Below, one piece after another: positions 35,928 to 43,880 of a DNA stretch of 64,000 nucleotides (its first letter is position 1; the number at the start of each line of letters is the position of its first letter). Origin of the DNA: DAHUYF01 sp963838385 (GTDB lineage: Bacteria > Pseudomonadota > Alphaproteobacteria > ATCC43930 > CGMCC-115725); assembly GCA_963838385.1 (NCBI GenBank), contig CAWIRE010000001.1, forward strand, positions 744,001-808,000, written 5' to 3'. The notes beneath the pieces are model-generated. The model searched no databases. It had not been told where the DNA came from and saw only the letters and a program-made list of their open reading frames with translations. The position numbers and the translations under genes are program-made.

Positions 35928-36844
35928 GCCGCCGGGTCGCCGTGCTGATGGGCGGCTGGTCGGCCGAGCGCGAGGTCTCGCTGGTGAGCGGCGAGGATTG
36001 TGCCGCGGCGCTCGCCTCGATCGGCTATGACGTGCGCAGAGTCGACGTAACGCGCGACCTCGATGCTCTGCTCAAGGCGCTGACACCGCGCCCCGACGTC
36101 GTGTTCAACGCGCTGCACGGGACCGGCGGCGAGGACGGCACCATCCAGGGCGTGCTGGAGTTCCTGCGCATCCCCTACACGCATTCGGGCGTGCTCGCCT
36201 CCGCGGTGGCGATGCACAAGCCTACCGCCAAGGCGGTCTTCGCCGCCGCAGGATTGCCGCTCGCCGAAGACCGGGTGGTGCGGCGGGCGGAGCTGGCCGC
36301 GGGCGACGTGCTGCCGCGGCCCTTCGTGGTGAAGCCGGTCGCCGAGGGCTCGAGCGTCAGCGTGCGCATCGTGCTGCCGGGCGATAATTCCTGGGCGGAG
36401 GAGGCGCGGCGCTGGGCCCATGAGGAGAACCTGGTCGAGCGCTACGTCCCGGGCCGCGAGATCACCGTGGCGGTGATGGGCGACCGCGCGCTGGGCGCGC
36501 TCGAGATCCGGCCGAACAACGCCACCTTCTACGACTACACCGCCAAATACGCGCCCGGCGGCAGCACGCATGTGATGCCGGCGCCGATCGACCGGCGCGC
36601 CTACGACCAGGCGCTCGACATCAGCCTGCGCGCGCACCGCGCGCTGGGCTGCCGCGGCGTGAGCCGCGCCGACCTGCGCTACGACGACACGGCGGGCGAG
36701 CCCGGCCGCATGATCCTGCTCGAGGTCAACACCCAGCCCGGCATGACCCCGACCTCGCTGGTGCCCGACATCGCACGGCATGCCGGGATCGATTTTGCCG
36801 AGCTGGTGCGCTGGATCGTGGAGAACGCCGCATGCGATTCATGA
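35924..36844 (+). CDS. ddl: D-alanine-D-alanine ligase
   Basis: A 306-residue ATP-grasp enzyme that makes D-Ala-D-Ala for MurF. It has VAVLMGGWSAEREVSLVSG, the PDVVFNALHGTGGEDGTIQG segment, YTHSGVLASAVAMHKPTAK, PFVVKPVAEGSSVSV, and the metal-binding end ILLEVNTQPGMTPTSLVPD. The start is a GTG at 35924 preceded by a perfect AGGAGG (35912-35917), overlapping the murB stop. Its last 13 bases overlap ftsQ. Confidence 0.97.
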   Translation: MSRRVAVLMGGWSAEREVSLVSGEDCAAALASIGYDVRRVDVTRDLDALLKALTPRPDVVFNALHGTGGEDGTIQGVLEFLRIPYTHSGVLASAVAMHKPTAKAVFAAAGLPLAEDRVVRRAELAAGDVLPRPFVVKPVAEGSSVSVRIVLPGDNSWAEEARRWAHEENLVERYVPGREITVAVMGDRALGALEIRPNNATFYDYTAKYAPGGSTHVMPAPIDRRAYDQALDISLRAHRALGCRGVSRADLRYDDTAGEPGRMILLEVNTQPGMTPTSLVPDIARHAGIDFAELVRWIVENAACDS

Positions 36845-37707
36845 CCGTTCCCGCCGCGCGATCCGCCAAATCGGCGCCGGCCGCCGCGCGCACCCGCCGC
36901 AAGCGGCGCTGGTCCCGCCGCAGCATCCTCGCCGCGAACGCCGCCGCGCTCCTGGTCGTGCTGGCCGGCACCGGATGGTGGCTGGAGCGCAGCGGCGTCA
37001 TCGCCGAAGCGGCCCGCTCCGCCGAGCACGCCTTCTTCGCCTGGACCGCGAACTGGGGCATGGCGGTGACCGACGTCGAGGTCGAAGGCCGCCAGCGCAC
37101 CGGCCGCGACGCGATCCTCAGCGCGCTCGGCGTGGAGCGCGGCACGCCGATCCTCGCCATCGATCCGGCCGAGGCCAAGCGCCGGCTGGAGGCGATCGCC
37201 TGGGTGCGCTCCGCCTCGGTCGAGCGTCGCCTGCCGGATGCGCTCTACATCCGCCTCGTCGAGCGCCAGCCGCTCGCCTTCTGGCAGCAGCACGGCAAGC
37301 TGGTGCTGGTGGACCGCGACGGCGTGGTCGTGCCGAGCGACCATCTCGAAAGCTTCGGCGCGCTGGTCGTGCTGGTCGGGCAGGATGCGCCGGCGGCGGG
37401 CGGGGCGCTGCTCGACATGCTCGCCGGCGAGCCCGCGCTCGCGGCGCATGTCGCGGCCGCGGTGCGGGTCGGCGGCAGGCGGTGGAACCTCCACCTCGAC
37501 AACGGCATCGACGTGGCGCTGCCGGAGGAGAATCCCGCCGCGGCTTGGCACCACCTCGCCGAGCTCGAGCGCAACGACGGCATCCTCGAGCGCGACATCG
37601 CGCTGATCGATCTCCGCCTCGCCGACCGCCTCGTGGTGCGCACCGCGCCGGCCGAGACCCCCAAGACCCCGCCCAAGAAGGGCCATCAACCGGGAAACAA
37701 CACATGA
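36832..37707 (+). CDS. ftsQ: Cell division protein FtsQ
   Basis: A 291-residue bitopic protein. A basic cytosolic leader of about 30 residues is followed by one transmembrane helix (ILAANAAALLVVLAGTGWWL), a POTRA domain (VTDVEVEGRQRTGRDAILSA, IDPAEAKRRLEAIAWVRSAS) and the beta domain (RLVERQPLAFWQQ, LVDRDGVVVP). FtsQ links the early and late division proteins in the periplasm. The ATG at 36832 lies inside the ddl 3' end; the stop overlaps ftsA. Confidence 0.95.
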   Translation: MRFMTVPAARSAKSAPAAARTRRKRRWSRRSILAANAAALLVVLAGTGWWLERSGVIAEAARSAEHAFFAWTANWGMAVTDVEVEGRQRTGRDAILSALGVERGTPILAIDPAEAKRRLEAIAWVRSASVERRLPDALYIRLVERQPLAFWQQHGKLVLVDRDGVVVPSDHLESFGALVVLVGQDAPAAGGALLDMLAGEPALAAHVAAAVRVGGRRWNLHLDNGIDVALPEENPAAAWHHLAELERNDGILERDIALIDLRLADRLVVRTAPAETPKTPPKKGHQPGNNT

Positions 37708-38954
37708 GGAAGCTCCCCGTGCGCCCGCGCGGCACCATCGGCATCGTCGACATCGGCACCACCAAGGTGTGCTGCTTCATCGCGCGCCACGATGCGGGCG
37801 AGCCGAAGATCGTCGGCATCGGCCATCAGGTGTCGCGCGGCGTCAAGAACGGCATCATCGTCGACATCGACGCGGCCAGCCAGTCGATCCTGGCCGCGGC
37901 GCACGCCGCCGAGCAGATGGCGGGCGAGACGCTGGCCGAGGTGGTGGTCAACCTCTCCGGCGGGTTCAACGCCTCGCGCCTCATCAAGAACAACGTCGTG
38001 CTCAATGGCCGCGAGATCACCGACGCCGACATGCGCCGCGTGCTCGACCAGGGACACGCGCTCAAGGAGCCGGCCGACCGCGTGGTGATCCACTCGATCC
38101 CGGTGGGATTCGCCGTCGACCAGAGCCGCGGCATCCGCGATCCCCGCGGCATGTACGCGCAGAAGCTCGGCGTCAACATGCATGTGGTGACGGCGCAGGC
38201 CGGCGCGGTGCGCAACCTCGCCACCTGCATCGGCCGCTGCCATCTCGAGGTCGCGGCGCTGGTGGTCAGCCCCTATGCCGCCGGACTTGCCGCGCTGGTC
38301 GAGGACGAGACCGAGCTCGGCGTCACCGTGATCGACATGGGCGGCGGGACCACCGGCGTCGCGGTGTTCTTCGACGGCAATCTCGTCTTCACCGACACCG
38401 TTCCGGTGGGCGGCGGCCACGTCACCAGCGACATCGCGCGCGGGCTCTCGACGCCGCTCGCCCACGCCGAGCGGATGAAGACGCTCTATGGCAATGCCAT
38501 CGCGTCGGCCGCCGACGAGCGCGAGATGATCACCGTGCCGCAGGTCGGCGAGGAGGACGAGAGCCACGCCAACCACGTGCCGAAATCGCTGCTCGTCGGC
38601 ATCATCTCGCCGCGGCTCGAAGAGACCTTCGAGCTGGTGCGCGACCGGCTGGAGCAAAGCGGTTTCGACAAGATCGCCGGCCGCCGCGTGGTGCTGACGG
38701 GCGGCGCCTCGCAGCTTCCCGGCACGCGCGAGCTCGCCGGGCTCATCCTGGACAAGCAGATTCGCGTCGGCCGGCCGCTGCGCCTCGAGGGGCTGGCCGA
38801 AGCGACGGGCGGACCGGCCTTCGCCACCTCGGCCGGTCTCGTCCATTTCGCCCTTTCGGAGCGCGCGGAAACGCCGCGGCGGGGGCGTGCGCTCACCGAG
38901 GAGCCGAACGGCGTGTTTCACCGCTTCGGCCATTGGATACGGGAGAATTTTTGA
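37704..38954 (+). CDS. ftsA: Cell division protein FtsA
   Basis: A 416-residue actin-like ATPase that tethers FtsZ filaments to the membrane. The phosphate-1 loop is GIVDIGTTKVCCFIA; the 1C subdomain is followed by LGVTVIDMGGGTTGVAVFF (phosphate 2) and VVLTGGASQLPGTRELA (adenosine motif). The C-terminal amphipathic helix, the likely membrane anchor, is FHRFGHWIRENF. The ATG overlaps the ftsQ stop; 43 bp separate it from ftsZ. Confidence 0.97.
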   Translation: MRKLPVRPRGTIGIVDIGTTKVCCFIARHDAGEPKIVGIGHQVSRGVKNGIIVDIDAASQSILAAAHAAEQMAGETLAEVVVNLSGGFNASRLIKNNVVLNGREITDADMRRVLDQGHALKEPADRVVIHSIPVGFAVDQSRGIRDPRGMYAQKLGVNMHVVTAQAGAVRNLATCIGRCHLEVAALVVSPYAAGLAALVEDETELGVTVIDMGGGTTGVAVFFDGNLVFTDTVPVGGGHVTSDIARGLSTPLAHAERMKTLYGNAIASAADEREMITVPQVGEEDESHANHVPKSLLVGIISPRLEETFELVRDRLEQSGFDKIAGRRVVLTGGASQLPGTRELAGLILDKQIRVGRPLRLEGLAEATGGPAFATSAGLVHFALSERAETPRRGRALTEEPNGVFHRFGHWIRENF

Positions 38955-38997
38955 CAACCGCTGGAACCTACTCACGCCGATCAGGTCGGAGGACATC

Positions 38998-40449
38998 ATG
39001 ACGATCAATCTGAGCATTCCCAAGCAAGACCAGGAACTGAAGCCACGCATCACGGTGGTCGGCGTGGGCGGCGCCGGCGGCAATGCCGTCAACAACATGA
39101 TCCGCTCCAACCTCGTCGGTTGCGAGTTCGTCGTCTGCAACACCGACGCGCAGGCGATGCGGCAGTCGCTCGCCGAGCGCAAGATCCAGCTCGGCGCCGG
39201 CGTCACGCGCGGGCTCGGGGCGGGCTCCCGGCCCGATGTCGGACGCATCGCCGCGGAGGAGACGCTCGAGGAGATCATGGGCGCGCTCGAAGGCTCGAAC
39301 ATGGTCTTCATCACCGCCGGCATGGGCGGCGGCACCGGCACCGGCGCCGCCCCGGTCATCGCCCGCGCCGCGCGCGAGGCCGGCATCCTCACGGTCGGCG
39401 TCGTCACCAGGCCCTTCCAGTTCGAGGGCAACAACCGCATGCGGCTGGCCGAGGCCGGCATCCTCGAGCTGCAGAAATTCGTCGACACCCTGATCATCAT
39501 CCCGAACCAGAACCTGTTCCGGGTGGCGAACGAGCGCACCACCTTCGCCGACGCCTTCAAGATGGCCGACGACGTGCTGCATTCGGGCGTGCGCGGCGTC
39601 ACCGACCTGATGGTGATGCCGGGCCTGATCAATCTCGACTTCGCCGACATCCGCGCGGTGATGAGCGAGATGGGCAAGGCGATGATGGGCACGGGCGAAG
39701 CCGAGGGCGACCGCCGCGCCATCGACGCCGCGGAGGCCGCGATCTCCAACCCGCTGCTCGACGACGTCTCGATGAAGGGCGCGCGCGGCGTGCTCATCAA
39801 CATCACCGGCGGCCTCGACATGACCCTCTTCGAGGTCGACGAGGCGGCGAACCGCATCCGCGAGGAGGTCGATCCCGAGGCCAACATCATCTTCGGCTCG
39901 ACCTTCGACGAGAAGCTCGAGGGCAAGATGCGCATCTCGGTGGTCGCCACCGGCATCGACGCCGAGCAGCTCGCCCAGACGCGGCCGGCGATCCGGCTGG
40001 TCGCCGACGCCGCGCCGCCGAAGCCGGCGCCGGCGGTGCCGGCGGCGGTGGCGATCGACGCCGGCCCGGTGCCGGCGCAAGCCGAGGCGATCGAGACCGC
40101 GGCGGTCAAGGGCGATGTCTTCATCGCGCCGCGCCCGGTCGAGGCGCCGCAGCGGCCGGCCATGCTGGCCCAGCCCGGCCCGGCCCCCGACCCCTATGCC
40201 GCGGCGGCGATGGAGAACGGCGCCCGGATGCCGCACAAGCCGGCCAAGAGCCTCGGACAGAGCCTGTTCGAGCGCGTCACCGGCGTCACCCGGCGCGCCC
40301 CCGCCGAGGCCGAGCCGGCCCCGCGCGTGGCACCCGCCATGCCGGCCCAGCCACGGCTCGGCCCGCTCGACCCGGGCGACCGGCTGAGCCCGAGCAAGGA
40401 CGAGGACCTCCTCGACATCCCCGCCTTCCTGCGCCGCCAGGCGAACTGA
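38998..40449 (+). CDS. ftsZ: Cell division GTPase FtsZ
   Basis: A 483-residue tubulin homologue that forms the Z ring. The GTP loop GGGTGTG is at residues 110-116; also visible are VGVGGAGGNAVNNM and the synergy loop region (GLINLDFADIRAVM). The core ends at about residue 330, followed by a Pro/Ala-rich linker of about 140 residues and the conserved C-terminal peptide DLLDIPAFLRRQAN that binds FtsA and other partners. A GGAGG ribosome binding site lies 5 bases before the ATG. Last gene of the dcw cluster, followed by a strong terminator. Confidence 0.98.
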   Translation: MTINLSIPKQDQELKPRITVVGVGGAGGNAVNNMIRSNLVGCEFVVCNTDAQAMRQSLAERKIQLGAGVTRGLGAGSRPDVGRIAAEETLEEIMGALEGSNMVFITAGMGGGTGTGAAPVIARAAREAGILTVGVVTRPFQFEGNNRMRLAEAGILELQKFVDTLIIIPNQNLFRVANERTTFADAFKMADDVLHSGVRGVTDLMVMPGLINLDFADIRAVMSEMGKAMMGTGEAEGDRRAIDAAEAAISNPLLDDVSMKGARGVLINITGGLDMTLFEVDEAANRIREEVDPEANIIFGSTFDEKLEGKMRISVVATGIDAEQLAQTRPAIRLVADAAPPKPAPAVPAAVAIDAGPVPAQAEAIETAAVKGDVFIAPRPVEAPQRPAMLAQPGPAPDPYAAAAMENGARMPHKPAKSLGQSLFERVTGVTRRAPAEAEPAPRVAPAMPAQPRLGPLDPGDRLSPSKDEDLLDIPAFLRRQAN

Positions 40450-40468
40450 GCAAGCGGCGCCACGCTGA

Positions 40469-40503
40469 CGGCAGGAGCCTCCAGGCTCCTGCCGTTTTCT
40501 TTT
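40469..40503 (+). terminator. Rho-independent terminator after ftsZ
   Basis: A perfect 12-bp inverted repeat (40469-40480 with 40483-40494, core GGCAGGAGCC/GGCTCCTGCC) is followed by TTTTCTTTT. It starts 19 bases after the ftsZ stop, so it should end the long division/cell-wall transcript. Confidence 0.92.
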
Positions 40504-40544
40504 GGCGGCACGCCGGCGAGGCTCAACCGTCGCTCCCGCCGCGG

Positions 40545-40635
40545 CCAATTTTGCCGGGCGGCTTGGGCAAAAATGGCGCGCCGCCCGGCAGGATTTTCAT
40601 TGGGCAGCGTCGGACGCGGCGGATTTTGCCTGCCG
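40545..40635 (+). promoter_or_regulatory. Overlapping alternative hairpins between ftsZ and the Ser/Thr-rich gene
   Basis: Three pairings compete here. Arm A (40545-40555 with 40566-40576) pairs at 10 of 11 positions. Arm B (40552-40562 with 40580-40590) pairs at 11 of 11. Arm C (40586-40592 with 40629-40635) pairs at 7 of 7. A and B share bases, and B and C share bases, so they cannot all form together. This could be a leader switch for the gene at 40771 or chance in GC-rich DNA. The rest of 40504-40770 shows no other clear signal apart from an AGGAG ribosome binding site near 40758. Confidence 0.35.
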
Positions 40636-40770
40636 CGGAGCTGGCGCGGAGTTTGCTAGGGGCGATGGGGGGATCTGCGTTCGGGGGAGAACGCCGGCGG
40701 GGTCCCTGAAACGAGCCATCCGTCGCGCTGCAACAGAAGGAGCGCTGCCGACACCAACCAGGAGAGCAGC

Positions 40771-41559
40771 ATGAATCCCATTGGCAGCAGCACGTCATCC
40801 TTGTCGCAATTGATGGCGATGCTCCAGAACCTTTCCCAGGAAGTCGCCAGCGCCGCCAGCACGACCGACGCCTCCCAGACGGCCAGCGCCACCGGCAGCG
40901 GCACCGCCGGCGGCGGTGATAGCGCCAACAGCAACACCCTCACCTCCGGCTCGCCGCAGTTCAGCGGCGACGTCATGGCGGTGCTGCTGCAGTTCCAGGC
41001 GGGCGGCGCTTCCGATCCGTCGGCGGCGGGGCAAACCGGCACCACCTCCGCCAACGGCAGCGCGAGCGGCACCGGCACGATCGACATTGCGCTGCTGATG
41101 ATCCCGGCGGGCGACGGCAGCGACGCTTCCAGCCAGGCCAATGCGTCCGGCCAGAGCGGCAGCGGCAGCGATCCCTTCAGCCAGCTGCTGCAGACGCTCG
41201 AGCAGACGATCCAGAATGACCTCGGCTCCGGCGGCACGGGCAGCAGCGGCACGAGCGCCAGCTCGAGCGGCTCCGACACGACGAGCGCGTCGAGCGGCTC
41301 CGATACGGGCTCGTCCTCGGCCGCTTCGGCGACGACCGCCACGGTGGTCACCGAGATCAATCCGGACGGCTCGATCACCACCATCACCACCAACCCGGAC
41401 GGCACGACGACCACCTCCACGACGCCGGCGCCGGCCTCAACCAGCAGCGCCTCGGCGGCAACGAATGCCGCCGGCACGCAGCCGGCCAACACAATGTCCC
41501 AGATGTCCCAGATCATCGCTCAGCTGGAGCAGTCGCTCGGACTGACCGGGGCCGGCTGA
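40771..41559 (+). CDS. Ser/Thr/Gly/Ala-rich hypothetical protein
   Basis: A 262-residue protein I do not recognise. Residues 1-32 form a possible amphipathic helix (SSLSQLMAMLQNLSQEVASA). Most of the remainder is low-complexity Ser/Thr/Gly/Ala, interrupted by short hydrophobic segments (FSGDVMAVLLQFQAGG, IDIALLMIPAGDG, FSQLLQTLEQTIQNDL) and a tandem of two NPDG-centred units (INPDGSITTITT, NPDGTTTTSTT) at about 190-215. The C-terminus is again helical (MSQMSQIIAQLEQSLGL). There is no signal peptide or Cys. The composition suggests a secreted or surface-exposed, or intrinsically disordered, protein; this is inference. It has its own ribosome binding site and is flanked by terminator-like hairpins, so it looks like a single-gene unit inserted between ftsZ and lpxC. 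Confidence 0.7.
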   Translation: MNPIGSSTSSLSQLMAMLQNLSQEVASAASTTDASQTASATGSGTAGGGDSANSNTLTSGSPQFSGDVMAVLLQFQAGGASDPSAAGQTGTTSANGSASGTGTIDIALLMIPAGDGSDASSQANASGQSGSGSDPFSQLLQTLEQTIQNDLGSGGTGSSGTSASSSGSDTTSASSGSDTGSSSAASATTATVVTEINPDGSITTITTNPDGTTTTSTTPAPASTSSASAATNAAGTQPANTMSQMSQIIAQLEQSLGLTGAG

Positions 41560-41575
41560 CCGCCTTCGTCGCAAC

Positions 41576-41602
41576 GACCGCGCGCCGCCCCGGCGCGCGG
41601 TC
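41576..41602 (+). terminator. Terminator-like hairpin after the Ser/Thr-rich gene
   Basis: GACCGCGCGCC (41576-41586) pairs perfectly with GGCGCGCGGTC (41592-41602) across a 5-base loop, 16 bases after the stop. A C/T-rich tail follows instead of a T run. Position and strength suggest a transcription end. Confidence 0.55.
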
Positions 41603-41725
41603 CCCCTTCCCCTGCCCAACCGCCGCGCCGGGTCGGCGCGAACGGGTATCCCGCCTCGACTCAACGTCGCCCGATTCGCGCGACGGTCGCGAGGGTCGTT
41701 CCGGGGCCGAACCCGGTTTCACTTA

Positions 41726-41746
41726 AACCGTTGATCGGCAACGGTT
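41726..41746 (+). promoter_or_regulatory. Hairpin in the lpxC upstream region
   Basis: AACCGTTG (41726-41733) and CAACGGTT (41739-41746) form a perfect 8-bp stem with a 5-base loop, about 100 bp before lpxC. The following 41747-41844 is clearly AT-richer than the surroundings (for example TTTTGTAATAAAGAG), which fits a promoter region, but no convincing -35/-10 pair can be assigned. The hairpin could be an operator or a terminator for readthrough from upstream. Confidence 0.35.
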
Positions 41747-41844
41747 CTTTATGTCACATTTTGTAATAAAGAGTGATTTGTTGCGGTTGCACATGCGCCG
41801 TTAGTTTAGCGCCGTCAAAAAGACTAGAGCATTTTGGTGGTTTG

Positions 41845-42774
41845 ATGATGGACGAATTGGGGATCGCCCAACAAAGGACGCTCAAGAGCGCGATTCATTG
41901 CCGGGGTGTCGCGCTGCACTCCGGGGGACGGGTCGGCATGACGCTGCACCCGGCCGCGCCCGACAGCGGCATCATCTTCCGCCGCAGCGACCGCGCCGGC
42001 GCCGAGATCAAGGCCTGCTGGCGCAACGTGATCGAGCAGCCGCTCTGCACCCGGATTGATGACGGCGAAGGGCTGTCGGTCGCCACCATCGAGCATCTGA
42101 TGGCGGCGCTGGGCGGGCTCGAGATCGACAATGCGGTGATCGAGCTGGACGGGCCGGAAGTACCGGTCATGGATGGCAGCGCGGCGCCTTTCGTCTTCCT
42201 CATCGAATGCGCGGGGATCGCCGAGCAGGACGCGCCGCGGCGCGCGATCAAGGTGCTGAAGCCGGTCACGGTCGCGGAGTCCGGGAAATCGGCGTCGCTC
42301 GTCGCCGATGACGGCTTCTCCATGAGCTTCGCCATCGATTTCGCCAGCGATGCCATCAACCGGCAGGACCTCACCATCACCATCGATCCCGAGACCTTCA
42401 AGAGCGATCTCAGCCGGGCGCGCACCTTCGGCTTCCTGCACGAGGTCGATCAGATGCGCGCGGCCGGGCTGGCGCGCGGCGGCTCGCTGGACAACGCGGT
42501 GGTGATCAGCGGCGACCAGGTGCTGAACCGCGAAGGGCTGCGCTACGTCGACGAGTTCGTGCGCCACAAGGTGCTGGACGCGTTGGGCGACCTCTATCTC
42601 GCCGGCGCGCCGATCATCGGCCATTTCCGCGGCGTCCGCTCCGGCCATGCGCTGAACCGGCGCCTGCTCGAGGCGCTGTTCGGCGATGCCTCCGCCTGGT
42701 GCTTCACCACCCTCGCCCGGCGCCTGCCGCCGGAAGCCGCCTGGCAGCAAGCGCCCCGCCGCGCCAGCGCCTGA
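41845..42774 (+). CDS. lpxC: UDP-3-O-acyl-N-acetylglucosamine deacetylase LpxC
   Basis: A 309-residue zinc amidase that performs the committed step of lipid A synthesis. It shows the N-terminal TLKSAIHCRGVALHSG, the zinc ligand motif ATIEHLMAALGGLEID, VPVMDGSAAPFV, RARTFGFLHEVDQMRAAGLA, the second and third ligand region VRHKVLDALGDLYLAG, and the catalytic His region GHFRGVRSGHALNRRLLEAL. Start at ATG 41845 (a second ATG follows directly). The gene implies a lipopolysaccharide-bearing outer membrane. Confidence 0.97.
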   Translation: MMDELGIAQQRTLKSAIHCRGVALHSGGRVGMTLHPAAPDSGIIFRRSDRAGAEIKACWRNVIEQPLCTRIDDGEGLSVATIEHLMAALGGLEIDNAVIELDGPEVPVMDGSAAPFVFLIECAGIAEQDAPRRAIKVLKPVTVAESGKSASLVADDGFSMSFAIDFASDAINRQDLTITIDPETFKSDLSRARTFGFLHEVDQMRAAGLARGGSLDNAVVISGDQVLNREGLRYVDEFVRHKVLDALGDLYLAGAPIIGHFRGVRSGHALNRRLLEALFGDASAWCFTTLARRLPPEAAWQQAPRRASA

Positions 42775-42846
42775 GGCCGCGGCCCGGTAGCTGCGCCGGC
42801 CGCGCCATGATATAAGGGCATCGCCCCCCTGAAGGCGGGGGCGTTC

Positions 42847-43750
42847 ATGTCGAGTCCGGACCGTCTCATGCGCCTTTCCTGCGGCTTCCGCTGGCCCCTT
42901 CTCGCCCTCGCCCTGGGCTTGGCCGCTTGCGCCGGCGACAAGGACACTTACGTCGAGAAACCGGTAGCGACGCTCTATAACACGGCGATGAATCAGCTGG
43001 TCGACGAAGACTATACGAAGGCGGCCAAGTCGTTCGACGAGGTCGACCGGCAGCACCCCTATTCCACCTGGGCCACCAAGGCTCAGCTCATGGCCGTCTA
43101 TGCGCTCTATCAGGCGGGCAAATACGACAAATCCATCACCGCGGCCGAGCGCTTCATCTCGCTTCACCCCGGCCATCAGAGACGTCGCCTACGCCTATTA
43201 CATGAAAGCGCTCGACTACTACGTCCAGATCGCCGATGTCGCGCGCGACCAGAGGACGACGACGCAGGCGATGCAGGCGCTGCAAGAGGTCGTGCGCCGC
43301 TTCCCCGACAGCAGATACGGCCGCGACGCGCGGCTGAAGATCGATCTCGCGCGCGACCATCTCGCCGGCAAGGAGATGGATATCGGCCGCTGGTACGAAC
43401 GCCAGGGCTACTATCTCGCGGCGATCAACCGCTTCAAGCGCGTGGTCGACGATTACCAGACGACGACCCATGTGCCGGAAGCGCTGCACCGCTTGGCCGA
43501 GTGCTACACCGCGCTGGGATTGACCGACGAGGCGGAGCGCGTCGCCTCCGTGCTGGGCTACAACTATCCCGGCAGCGACTGGTACAGCGACAGCTATGCG
43601 CTGCTCAAGACCGACGCACCCACCGCCTTCGCCAAGGGCACCGCCGAAGAGAAGGCCGCGACCGCGCCGCTGGAGCAGCGCAGCGCAGACCAAAGCCAGA
43701 GCCCCGGCTTCTTCGGTCGCATGTTCGGCGCGGTGACGTCGATCTTCTAG
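42847..43750 (+). CDS. bamD: Outer membrane assembly lipoprotein BamD (one frameshift)
   Basis: About 300 residues after correction. A lipoprotein signal ends in LALGLAAC with the lipidated Cys at residue 28. TPR-like helices follow: LYNTAMNQLVDEDYTKAAKS, DEVDRQHPYSTWATKAQLM, VAYAYYMKALDYYVQIADV, RYGRDARLKIDLARDHLAGK, WYERQGYYLAAINRFKRVV. BamD is an essential part of the BAM complex that inserts outer-membrane beta-barrels. The frame breaks near 43176-43180; removing one base gives LHPGHRDVAYAYY. The start may be ATG 42847 or 42868. A 7-bp hairpin (42822-42828 with 42837-42843) sits just before the ATG and includes the G-rich bases that would act as ribosome binding site. Confidence 0.93.
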
Positions 43751-43880
43751 GCACCGACCCGGACGCGTCGCCGTCGCGACAGCCATGACCGGCCGGCGGC
43801 ATGCGCCGCGGCACCCCTGGCCTGTCGCAGGCGCCGCGGCTATCATCCGCCGCGATGCCAACCTTGCGCGCGCGCGCCTG

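Noticed and set aside
38951..38956. A perfect TTGACA at the ftsA/ftsZ junction, considered as an internal ftsZ promoter.
   Set aside because: No acceptable -10 lies 15-19 bp downstream, and the bases are explained by the end of ftsA. A separate ftsZ promoter is still possible but not shown.
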